Source of the DNA: CAUZFZ01 sp963579025
GTDB taxonomy: Bacteria > Planctomycetota > Planctomycetia > Planctomycetales > Planctomycetaceae
Assembly (NCBI GenBank): GCA_963579025.1
Contig: CAUZFZ010000290.1
Coordinates: forward strand, 1 to 6,831
DNA length: 6,831 bases
Direction: 5' to 3'
The number at the start of each line of letters is the position of its first letter. The stretch's first letter is position 1. This document shows positions 1 to 6,740 of this stretch, piece after piece. Below the pieces are notes generated by a model. The model saw only the letters and a list, made by a program, of their open reading frames with translations. It was not told where the DNA came from and ran no database searches. A program made the position numbers and the translations under genes.

Positions 1-3000
1 GGTGACGATCCGGGTGCGGCTGGCGACGGTGGCACGGCCAATACCACCAGTGAAGAGGATTCGGCGTCGGTCACGATCAACATCACTGCGATCAATGACG
101 CTCCGGTGGTCGTTCTTCCGGCTGGACCAGTCACAGCAACTGAGGGCACACCTCTTGATCTGACGGACGGCACGATTTCCGTCTCGGACGTGGACGATCA
201 GGGAGGGGATCTGACGGCCACCGTAACCGTCGGCCAAGGCACACTCACCGTCACGGACGGCGATTCTGGTGTCGTTGTCAGCAACAGCGGGACATCGTCC
301 GTTACGCTTGTCGGCACGTCAGCTGAACTGCAGGCCCTGTTACGTGACACGACTACCGGAACCATCACGTACGACGCAGTTGACGATCCATCGACGAGTA
401 CAATGTTGACTGTGACGGTCAATGATGGTGGTGCGTCGGGTACTGACCCGGGAGCGGAAGGGAGCGGTGGAACAGCAGACACCAACAGCGAGCAGGGTAC
501 TGCTTCCCTGACGATCAACATCACAGCTGTCAACGACGCACCAGTCGTCGTTCTACCGACGGTGTCAGGTACCCTGCCGGAAAACACCGTACTGGATTTG
601 AGAGATGCGGAGTTCTCAGTCTCGGATGTAGACGATCGCGGAGCTGATCTGACGACAATCCTGACCGTCGGTGAAGGCACGATTACTGCGACTGCGGGCA
701 ATTCTGGTGTCGTCGTGAGCAACAGCGGAACATCGTCGATCACGCTGGTTGGCACGGCGGTTGAACTGCAGACTCTTGGGCGCGGCGAGACTACAGGAAC
801 GATCGATTACGCGACACTCGAAGACCCGTCGACGAGCACTGTGTTGACAATAACTGTGAACGATGGAGGCGCAACGGGGATGGACCCGGGAGCGGAAGGC
901 AACGGTGGAACAGCGGACACGAATAGTGAACAAGGTTCCGATTCCGTGACGATCGACATTATGCCGATCAATGATGCACCGACCGTTGCGGCCGCGGTTG
1001 GTGATCAGACGCCGGCAGACGGCGACGCACCGTTAACGTTCACGCTCGGGAACGTCTTTTCGGATGCAGAGAACGACGAGCTGAATTTCACGGTGGCGAG
1101 TAGTAACGATGCGTTGGTTGTCGCAGATTTCGTCGATGCAAACGATATGAATCCCGTCGAGTCCACGACCAATCCAACGAACAAGTTGCGGCTCACTTTT
1201 CCGACTTACTTCGCCGCCCAGGACCGAACTCCGGCGACGATCACTCTGACTGCGACCGAAACGTCAACCGGAACACCACTTAACGCCACTAACGTGTTCA
1301 CAGTGACCGTCACTCCCGAGAAGACGCTTGAGTACTTCCTCGTCGTTGCTGGCCAGGACAACCGCTTTAACGCCGCCGCACCTCCGATTAGCCCGACACT
1401 TCCCGTCTCGATTACGACCGTCGCGGCAGACGCCCGTTATTTCATCGAGGTCTGGTTCCGCGACCTGTTCGCTCCCGGGACAAACGAGACATCTATTGAC
1501 GACGCTGACACGTCAACAGGCATTGCCGGAATCTCTACAAACATCGTTTTCGATGCCTCGCTTTCCGAAGCCGACTCCGTCAGGACGAGTCAATTCTTCC
1601 CCGAAGACGGGTTTGGCGCCAGCGCGTTTGGGACATCCATTGGAGGCGGGTCGAATCTAGACACCGATGGGCTCGTGAGCAATTTCAGGAACGGCGGCTT
1701 CAGTGTTGACGAGACTGGTACAGGCAATCTTGGGGGCGTCGGTGTTGTGAACTTTGCTCGTGCCGGAATTATATTCGTGGACGCTGAAGGCAATGGTGAT
1801 CAAACATTCACTTTAGATATTTCCGCAGAAAACGCCGCGGTCTCAGGCGTAGAATTTCTGAATCCCGCGCGAGGTGCGGGTAATGCGGGGGCGTCTGGCA
1901 ATATCGATTTCAGTCAGGTTTCGCTTGGCTCGAGCGACCCCTCTTTGCCCGGCCCTAGCGTCACGGTGATACAGGGCTCAGGTGGCCAGTTCGGAACTCA
2001 GGTCGGAGCCGACGTTGCCAACGCGGATTCTCCCACGATCACCACAACCGTTGTTCGTGAGCCGATGCCGCTGGAATCGGATGGGACCGCCGCAGTCGTT
2101 CCGCCCAGTACGAACTGGGTTCACGAATGGGATTCGTTCTGGGTTGAGGTCTGGGGCTCGGGGGGCAGCGGGGCATTGAATGCCGCTGCATTCGATCTCA
2201 ACTACAACAGTGATTACTTCACTGCGACGTCTGTTGAGAATGGGTCCGCGCTTTCCCACGGTGACGGAACTGCATCCACGGAAATCACGATTGATGATCA
2301 GGTCGGTCTGATCAGCGGTGTCAGCGGTCAGATTGTTGGCAACGTTGCGAGCGATGCGAACGTTTTGCTGGGACGCATCCACTTTGAGTCTGTCGATAAC
2401 GACCAGGTTCCGATCGGTGACAGCGGGACGCCCTACGATCTGGGCATCGATGTTTCGAACGCGACCTTTACGGTGGATGGTAGCAGCGTCACTCCGAGAC
2501 TCGATAATGAGGCTCAGAATACTGAGTTGTGGCCCGTTGTTTACGACTTCGACGACAATGGCAGCATTGGTTACTCTGATCTGTCCGTCCTCGCGGCGGC
2601 CCTCTCGACGACGGTGGCAGATTCCCACACGGCTGCGACGTGGTACACGGACCTTGATCGTTCGGGAGTCGTCAGCTTTGGCGATGTGACATTGTTCAGC
2701 CAGAACTTCGGCCTGACCCGCAGGTCGGCTGATCAGCTGCAGTTACCATCGGGCTTCCAGCGTCGATGGAGTGGTTCTGACATTGTCTCGGACGGGCAGA
2801 ACTCACTGACCGCAGTCTTTGACACGGCACTCGCCGACTGGGACGCAGCACTCGACGTGGACCTGCCGCAGATTCAGCTTGTTGTTGCTGATCTGCCTGG
2901 CGCCGAACTGGGGCATGGCAGCATCATTTCTGTCGGGGCGGACGGATTGCCCGAACTGGGTCGGGTCGTCATTGACAGTGATGCGGCCGGGCTGGGCTGG

Positions 3001-3447
3001 TACACCGGTCTTGACGCATCGCCTGTAGACTCGTCGAGCTACGACCTGCTGAGTGTGCTGACGCACGAAATCGGTCATGCCATCGGATTCACGACTGCGT
3101 TTGCCGGATTCGCTAATAGTGTGGAAGCCAGCAGTGTGGAATCTGAGCCGGATGGATCGTCAGTACTTGTCACCAGCATTGGTGACAGCATTGCGTTGGG
3201 TCAGACTACCGATCACGTTGATGTCGATGTCTATCCGAACGACCTGATGGTGGCGTTCATTGATCCGGGCATTCGTCGGTCGATTTCGACTGTGGACGTC
3301 CTGGTCATCGAGTCGTCGTACGCGGCCGCGAAGCCTGGCGACACAGTGCTCGATGCGGATGCGATCCACCTGCATGGCGACAGTGCTAGTTCGTTCGATG
3401 ACGAGCTGGTGGATACGGCGTTCGGTGATGACTGGGATCAGGTTTAG
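1..3447 (+). CDS. Giant secreted protein with cadherin-like repeats, cohesin-like domains, dockerin EF-hands and a C-terminal zincin-like domain (5' partial)
   Basis: The frame is open from base 1 with no credible start, so the N-terminus and any signal peptide lie upstream; 1148 residues are visible. Numbering visible residues from base 1: the tail of one cadherin-like repeat (1-31), two full 146-residue repeats (32-177, 178-323) with SVSDVDD and NDAPV motifs, a different Ig/cadherin-like domain (about 324-440), two probable cohesin-like beta-sandwiches (about 442-650 and 700-845, each with an EVW strand), then two 12-residue EF-hand loops of dockerin type (DFDDNGSIGYSD at 849-860, DLDRSGVVSFGD at 884-895). 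The C-terminal part (about 910-1148) carries HEIGHAIGF (H1022, E1023, H1026, G1029), which is the metallopeptidase zinc motif, followed by DLM (1081-1083) and an RR (1092-1093) as in some secreted zincins. There is no LPXTG or PEP-CTERM anchor at the end. A role in surface adhesion or matrix with calcium-stabilised folds is inferred. Peptidase activity is doubtful because the third canonical zinc ligand is absent. Cohesin assignments are by fold resemblance only. Confidence 0.9.
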   Translation, partial: GDDPGAAGDGGTANTTSEEDSASVTINITAINDAPVVVLPAGPVTATEGTPLDLTDGTISVSDVDDQGGDLTATVTVGQGTLTVTDGDSGVVVSNSGTSSVTLVGTSAELQALLRDTTTGTITYDAVDDPSTSTMLTVTVNDGGASGTDPGAEGSGGTADTNSEQGTASLTINITAVNDAPVVVLPTVSGTLPENTVLDLRDAEFSVSDVDDRGADLTTILTVGEGTITATAGNSGVVVSNSGTSSITLVGTAVELQTLGRGETTGTIDYATLEDPSTSTVLTITVNDGGATGMDPGAEGNGGTADTNSEQGSDSVTIDIMPINDAPTVAAAVGDQTPADGDAPLTFTLGNVFSDAENDELNFTVASSNDALVVADFVDANDMNPVESTTNPTNKLRLTFPTYFAAQDRTPATITLTATETSTGTPLNATNVFTVTVTPEKTLEYFLVVAGQDNRFNAAAPPISPTLPVSITTVAADARYFIEVWFRDLFAPGTNETSIDDADTSTGIAGISTNIVFDASLSEADSVRTSQFFPEDGFGASAFGTSIGGGSNLDTDGLVSNFRNGGFSVDETGTGNLGGVGVVNFARAGIIFVDAEGNGDQTFTLDISAENAAVSGVEFLNPARGAGNAGASGNIDFSQVSLGSSDPSLPGPSVTVIQGSGGQFGTQVGADVANADSPTITTTVVREPMPLESDGTAAVVPPSTNWVHEWDSFWVEVWGSGGSGALNAAAFDLNYNSDYFTATSVENGSALSHGDGTASTEITIDDQVGLISGVSGQIVGNVASDANVLLGRIHFESVDNDQVPIGDSGTPYDLGIDVSNATFTVDGSSVTPRLDNEAQNTELWPVVYDFDDNGSIGYSDLSVLAAALSTTVADSHTAATWYTDLDRSGVVSFGDVTLFSQNFGLTRRSADQLQLPSGFQRRWSGSDIVSDGQNSLTAVFDTALADWDAALDVDLPQIQLVVADLPGAELGHGSIISVGADGLPELGRVVIDSDAAGLGWYTGLDASPVDSSSYDLLSVLTHEIGHAIGFTTAFAGFANSVEASSVESEPDGSSVLVTSIGDSIALGQTTDHVDVDVYPNDLMVAFIDPGIRRSISTVDVLVIESSYAAAKPGDTVLDADAIHLHGDSASSFDDELVDTAFGDDWDQV
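94..969 (+). repeat. Two in-frame 438-bp repeats encoding cadherin-like domains
   Basis: The codons for the junction motif (N-D-A-P) fall at 94, 532 and 970, exactly 438 bases apart each time, giving two 146-residue units (94-531 and 532-969). Bases 1-93 are the matching tail of a further upstream copy, since the DPGA..G.GGTA.T.SE segment recurs in all three. The copies are similar but not identical at DNA level, with many third-position differences, so they are diverged domain duplications under protein-level constraint. Each unit resembles the VCBS/tandem-cadherin type repeats common in very large bacterial adhesins. More copies probably lie upstream of the window. Confidence 0.9.
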
Positions 3448-3461
3448 TCACCGCGTCCACT

Positions 3462-3510
3462 GACACCGAGTCGCGCAGCGTCCATCGCGGACGGCGCGAC
3501 GTCGGGTGTC
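3462..3510. terminator. GC-rich hairpin between convergent genes, probable bidirectional terminator
   Basis: The 71-bp gap between the two convergent stop codons folds into a strong stem. GTCGCGC (3470-3476) pairs with GCGCGAC (3494-3500), and CGTCC (3479-3483) pairs with GGACG (3489-3493) around the loop ATCGC, with a 2-nt AG bulge. The stem can be extended outward by GACACCGA (3462-3469) against 3502-3510 with one bulged G. Position and symmetry fit a terminator that serves both genes. No T-tract follows on either strand, so it is not a classical intrinsic terminator; it may act by itself in a GC-rich genome, work with Rho, or protect mRNA 3' ends. Confidence 0.6.
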
Positions 3511-3518
3511 GACGGTGG

Positions 3519-5171
3519 TCATTCCGTTGCCGGCACGAGGGCTTCCGGCTGAGTCAGCGTCAGATAATGCCCGTGATCGGCAGTCACGATCAGAGCCGTG
3601 TCGTCCCATCCACCGTTGCCCTCGACCCAGTGCGCTATGGTCCGTATCGCGTCGTCACCACTGTGAACCGCTCCGATCGAATTGTCGATGTTGTTGGAGT
3701 GATTGGCCCAGTCCACGTCGCCGGCTTCTACCATCAACCACAGACGATCTGACCGACCGGCCAGAACATTCAGCGCCGCGGACGTCATCTCAGGCAGAGT
3801 CGGATTCTCCTCTATGTCCGCCGCTGAGTACTTCTCCGCACTGGCGGTAACCGTCTGGCCGGCGCTGTTGCGCCGTGCTCCCACGGTCGGATCGAATTGA
3901 CCGTCAGCGGTCTGAAACGGCAGATGTCCATTGGACACTCCGAAGAAACCAAACAGCCTCTGTCGGTTTTCGATCGCCTGTTGACGGGCATTCTCCAGGT
4001 TCTGGCTACCTGACACACCGCTTGTTCGTATGGCTGTTCTGTACGCGCCACCATTTCTGGCACTGACTGCGTGCAGGTCGCCACTCGTCAGATATCGGTT
4101 GCCTGGAACAAAGTTGTCTCCTTGAGCCGAGTCAGCTTCGCGAATGACACCGACTCCGGCACCGATCAGTACGTCGAGCCCGGGCAACGGGGTGTCCGGA
4201 TGAGCGATCGATTTCAGGCCGAGCATGTCACGCACCAGATCCTGATAATCATTTCTGTTGACGTTATTGGCATACGCGGCGGCGGGAGTCGCATGACTCA
4301 CCGGGACGCTGGTCACCGCTCCGACAGCAAATCCCTGTCGCTGGAGATATCGGGCAATCGGCTCGGATTGCCGGCCACGGGAGTCGACATTGATCGCACC
4401 GTTGTATGTCTTGATTCCACTGGTCATGGATGTCGCGCTGGATGCCGAGTCGGCATAGACGTGCGAATAATCGCTGCCTTTGCCGACCGGATACAGTAGA
4501 TCGATCGGCTTCGCCCAGGGTGTTTCGCCGGCCACGCGGTATGCGTAACCGCCAAACCGCGTCCCACCAGGATTGAGGACGGACTGCATATTGACGTCCG
4601 CCTTCGTGCCTTCGTTATGAGGACTGGTGACGCAGTAGCCATAGTCCGTCGGTGCTCCGTCGTAGTCCTGAAAGAACAGGCCCGCTCCACGGCCTTCACG
4701 ATAAGCAACGCGTCCGGCCCGGTGCGTTGCTGCCAGCCACGTTGTCCACCAGTCCATCCCGTCGAAGATGACTAGGATGATCCGTCTCTTTCCCTGTTCC
4801 GCAGCGATTCTCTGCAGGTGATAAACGTCCGTCTGATCAAAGTATTCGGCTTCGGGATTCAGCGTTCCATCCGGCACGCGACCGTAGAGCTGCTCAAGTC
4901 GCTCCGGCGACCGGTTCACGGAGTTCTCTCCACGCACGGCCTCCAGGCCGATGCCGAATGTGTAAACCGGAACAAGCCGATTTGTGTGCGATGTCCACGT
5001 GGAGTATCTCGTCGGGTCACTGCCCCAGTATCCCCATGCTGCACGTTTCGATTCGGCAGCCTGCGTCTGCAGATCGCGAATGTGATCGGCATGGGCAGTG
5101 GTCACCGACACCGACGATTGCAGGATCCAGGACGTGAACAGGACTGTCGTCAAAAAACATGAGCGAGTCAC
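3519..5171 (-). CDS. Exported alkaline phosphatase, PhoA family
   Basis: Predicted periplasmic or cell-envelope phosphomonoesterase that releases phosphate from organic esters. Counting from the GTG at 5171 (550 residues), PhoA-family active-site features line up: D137 in IFDGMD (metal; PhoA D51), D241-S242 in YADSASSAT (nucleophile Ser; PhoA S102) followed by GIKTYNGA, H293-A-T295-P (D153/T155 site, His here), R306 (PhoA R166), E482, D487 and H491 in VEAGDVDWANH (E322, D327, H331), and D532-H533 in TADHGH (D369, H370). Spacing at H293-R306 and E482-D487-H491 matches PhoA exactly. Start choice: the GTG gives a good Sec signal peptide (MTRS, hydrophobic stretch, then TTAHA, cleavage near residue 28). 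The frame is open further up to a TTG at 5261 (580 residues), but that start lies in an 18-bp tandem repeat and would put about 30 extra residues before the signal. No clear ribosome-binding site is seen for either. The protein ends only 17 residues after H533, so no equivalent of PhoA zinc ligand H412 is visible. About 105 residues separate D137 from S242, versus about 51 in E. coli PhoA. Confidence 0.9.
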   Translation of the reverse strand: MTRSCFLTTVLFTSWILQSSVSVTTAHADHIRDLQTQAAESKRAAWGYWGSDPTRYSTWTSHTNRLVPVYTFGIGLEAVRGENSVNRSPERLEQLYGRVPDGTLNPEAEYFDQTDVYHLQRIAAEQGKRRIILVIFDGMDWWTTWLAATHRAGRVAYREGRGAGLFFQDYDGAPTDYGYCVTSPHNEGTKADVNMQSVLNPGGTRFGGYAYRVAGETPWAKPIDLLYPVGKGSDYSHVYADSASSATSMTSGIKTYNGAINVDSRGRQSEPIARYLQRQGFAVGAVTSVPVSHATPAAAYANNVNRNDYQDLVRDMLGLKSIAHPDTPLPGLDVLIGAGVGVIREADSAQGDNFVPGNRYLTSGDLHAVSARNGGAYRTAIRTSGVSGSQNLENARQQAIENRQRLFGFFGVSNGHLPFQTADGQFDPTVGARRNSAGQTVTASAEKYSAADIEENPTLPEMTSAALNVLAGRSDRLWLMVEAGDVDWANHSNNIDNSIGAVHSGDDAIRTIAHWVEGNGGWDDTALIVTADHGHYLTLTQPEALVPATE

Positions 5172-5229
5172 GGTGTGTACATTCTCAATGCGGAAGCGGA
5201 TGGACGCGGGCGGCAGAGAAGCCCACAGA

Positions 5230-5265
5230 GTCAGCGTCACCAACTTGGTCAGCGTCACCAACTTG
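5230..5265. repeat. Two tandem copies of an 18-bp repeat
   Basis: GTCAGCGTCACCAACTTG occurs twice back to back (5230-5247 and 5248-5265) with no mismatch. On the minus strand the two copies overlap the upstream TTG candidate start of the phosphatase (5261) and would encode the repetitive LVTLTK/LVTLTL stretch. That is a main reason to prefer the downstream GTG. Only 6 bp separate this duplication from the inverted-repeat element, so the spacer as a whole looks prone to repeat expansion. Confidence 0.9.
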
Positions 5266-5271
5266 AACTCA

Positions 5272-5380
5272 TAATCTTAATCCTACTCTTAATCTTAATC
5301 CCTTTTGACACAATGGCGTGGGCGTCGTGACCTCGGGTCTCTCATCATGGGGATTAAGATTAAGAGTAGGATTAAGATTA
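5272..5380. repeat. 109-bp element with 31-bp perfect inverted arms
   Basis: The left arm (5272-5302) is the exact reverse complement of the right arm (5350-5380), 31 of 31 bases, around a 47-nt centre (5303-5349). One mismatch followed by three further matches lies just outside. The arms are AT-rich, built from ATTAAG hexamers (GATTAAGATTAAGAG, then GATTAAGATTA), so each arm is also internally repetitive, and they contrast with the GC-rich surroundings. The element fills the spacer between the dihydrouridine synthase stop and the phosphatase start. As RNA it would form a long stem ending about 100 nt before the GTG at 5171. It could be a REP/MITE-like dispersed element, a terminator or attenuator, or a protein-binding palindrome. 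No T-run follows the stem and no target-site duplication is evident. Confidence 0.93.
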
Positions 5381-5404
5381 AGAGGAAGTGAAAAAGGACC
5401 GGCC

Positions 5405-6505
5405 TTACCAGCGGTCGACGGGGCCGGAGGGGACCGGGACGTTCATGTCCGGCAAAACTCCCGTGCGGTTGCCCCCGATCGGTCCCGCTGCTGCGATCTC
5501 TGCAATCGCCGCGTCAAACTCGTCCTGGTTTCGTGCCTGTTGAAACACATGACGCAGTGGCTTACGGACGCGCATGGATTTCAGATACCAGTGCCCCATC
5601 TTGCGAAAACGCACGTACGCCGTGTCACCCCATTGGTCCTGCATGTAACCGAACTGCCGGAGCAGCAGTTGAAGTCGATCGTTGAAACTGCCGGGCGGAT
5701 CCCACTGGCCTGTCTGCTCCCACTGCACAAGCTGCTGGAAGATCCACGGATTCGCGAGGGCACCGCGACCGATTGAGACGCCGTGGCATCCAGTCTCGCT
5801 CATCATGCGGGCCGCGTCCGGAACATTGCGGACGTCGCCATTGCCGATGACCGGAATCGAATCAACTGCTTCGACGACGCTACGGATACCGTTGTGGTCG
5901 ACTCGTCCGCTGAAGCCCTGCTCGCGAGTTCGGCCGTGAATCGCCACAGCGACGACTCCCAGTTGCTCGAATTCGCGAGCGAACCTGGGCGCGGACAATT
6001 GCGTGCTGTCCCAACCCAGGCGCATCTTCACACTGACCGGGATACGCACGGATTCGACGACGCTGCGGACGAGCGAAAGTGTTCCGCTCAGATCGCACAT
6101 CATCCCGGCTCCAGAGCCACCACCCGCGATCTTCTCAACCGGGCAGCCCATGTTGATGTCGATCGTGTCGACACCGCGGTCCTGCAGCAGTTGAGCCGCG
6201 TCGATCATCGTGGCGGCGTCCTGCCCGAAGATCTGCACGGCGAACGGACGGTCTTCCGGATGCGTCTCGATCATCTTCAGCGTCTTCTCGTTGAGATGAA
6301 CGAGCGCGTTGGCACTGACAAGGTCCGTGGTCGCAAGTCCGACTCCGCCGATCTGCCGCACGATCCTCCGGAACGACAGGTTCGTGAATCCCGCGAGTGG
6401 CGACAGCAGGTAACGCGACGGCAGTCGTAGACTTCCGTAGTTAACCGGTCCGCAATTTTGCGGGGGCTCAGGAATCGAAGCGGCGTGAGTCACAGGAAGG
6501 GACAT
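5405..6505 (-). CDS. dusB: tRNA-dihydrouridine synthase, DusB-like
   Basis: Cytoplasmic flavoenzyme that reduces specific uridines in the tRNA D-loop to dihydrouridine using FMN and NADPH. The 366-residue product (family members are usually about 320-350) shows the TIM-barrel order of the Dus family: LSPLAGFTN (34-42), VQIFGQD (90-96), DINMGCPVEK with catalytic C121 (116-125), VKMRLGW (159-165), IHGRTREQGFSG with H190 (189-200), VIGNGDV for FMN phosphate binding (219-225), IGRGALANPWIF (245-256), and the C-terminal helical-domain motif FRKMGHWYLKSM (300-311), as in the DusB RKHxxWYL signature. The ATG at 6503-6505 is chosen because it gives a short leader before the barrel; no strong Shine-Dalgarno precedes it. 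The DusB subgroup is preferred from the NMGCP and RTREQ-type motifs, but DusA or DusC cannot be strictly excluded. The phosphatase lies downstream on the same strand, separated by more than 200 bp of repeats, so co-transcription is uncertain. Confidence 0.93.
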   Translation of the reverse strand: MSLPVTHAASIPEPPQNCGPVNYGSLRLPSRYLLSPLAGFTNLSFRRIVRQIGGVGLATTDLVSANALVHLNEKTLKMIETHPEDRPFAVQIFGQDAATMIDAAQLLQDRGVDTIDINMGCPVEKIAGGGSGAGMMCDLSGTLSLVRSVVESVRIPVSVKMRLGWDSTQLSAPRFAREFEQLGVVAVAIHGRTREQGFSGRVDHNGIRSVVEAVDSIPVIGNGDVRNVPDAARMMSETGCHGVSIGRGALANPWIFQQLVQWEQTGQWDPPGSFNDRLQLLLRQFGYMQDQWGDTAYVRFRKMGHWYLKSMRVRKPLRHVFQQARNQDEFDAAIAEIAAAGPIGGNRTGVLPDMNVPVPSGPVDRW

Positions 6506-6740
6506 CGCGGCGGGACAGCGTTTCGAACGTGAGTAGGGGGGATCAGCGAGTCACGGTTTCTCGCCGGACGGAGTGGCCGTCCAGCCGATGAAGCAACCGA
6601 CGACATGCCGACGGGGCAAACTTGGGGGCCCAGGCGAACTTTGACGGGAATTTCGACTGAAGCGATCGCACCGGGGAATCCGATAGTAACGATTGGAGCG
6701 CTGCCCGGTCACTACGGAGCCGGTGCGTTCCGATTGCCAG
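6506..6740. other. Stretch upstream of the dihydrouridine synthase with two edge-truncated open frames, no firm gene
   Basis: Two frames run open into the right edge, on opposite strands. On the minus strand a frame is open from the edge to a TGA at 6543-6545 (96 codons). Its last part reads ...SLQSKFPSKFAWAPKFAPSACRRLLHR..., and it would end 37 bp before the dihydrouridine synthase ATG. On the plus strand a frame with ATG at 6605 is open to the edge (75 codons) and reads into the minisatellite as [D/G]TLDW pentapeptides. Neither shows a recognisable domain or a clear ribosome-binding site, and third-position GC (roughly 60-65 percent in both) does not separate them. The promoter of the synthase probably lies here, but no convincing -35/-10 pair is seen. 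Confidence 0.4.

Noticed and set aside
1978..2628. Long minus-strand open frame (216 codons) antisense to the giant secreted protein
   Set aside because: The plus strand here encodes clear cohesin-like and EF-hand sequence, and the antisense product is Arg-rich with no domain signal.
5200..5274. Small plus-strand ORF (ATG 5200 to TAA) of 24 codons covering the 18-bp repeats
   Set aside because: Very short, antisense to the possible phosphatase leader, without a ribosome-binding site, and its second half is simply the translated tandem repeat.
5305..5334. TTGACA at 5305-5310 as a plus-strand -35 box
   Set aside because: No AT-rich -10 hexamer at 16-18 bp spacing, and no plus-strand gene follows.
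5783..6430. Long plus-strand open frame (215 codons) antisense to the dihydrouridine synthase
   Set aside because: It lies fully inside a gene with complete Dus motifs on the other strand, has no recognisable motifs, and is the expected shadow frame in GC-rich coding DNA.
6546..6557. 12-bp match GCGAGTCACGGT shared with 5163-5174
   Set aside because: Both copies are in unrelated contexts, there is no extension of the match, and a single shared 12-mer is too weak to call a site.
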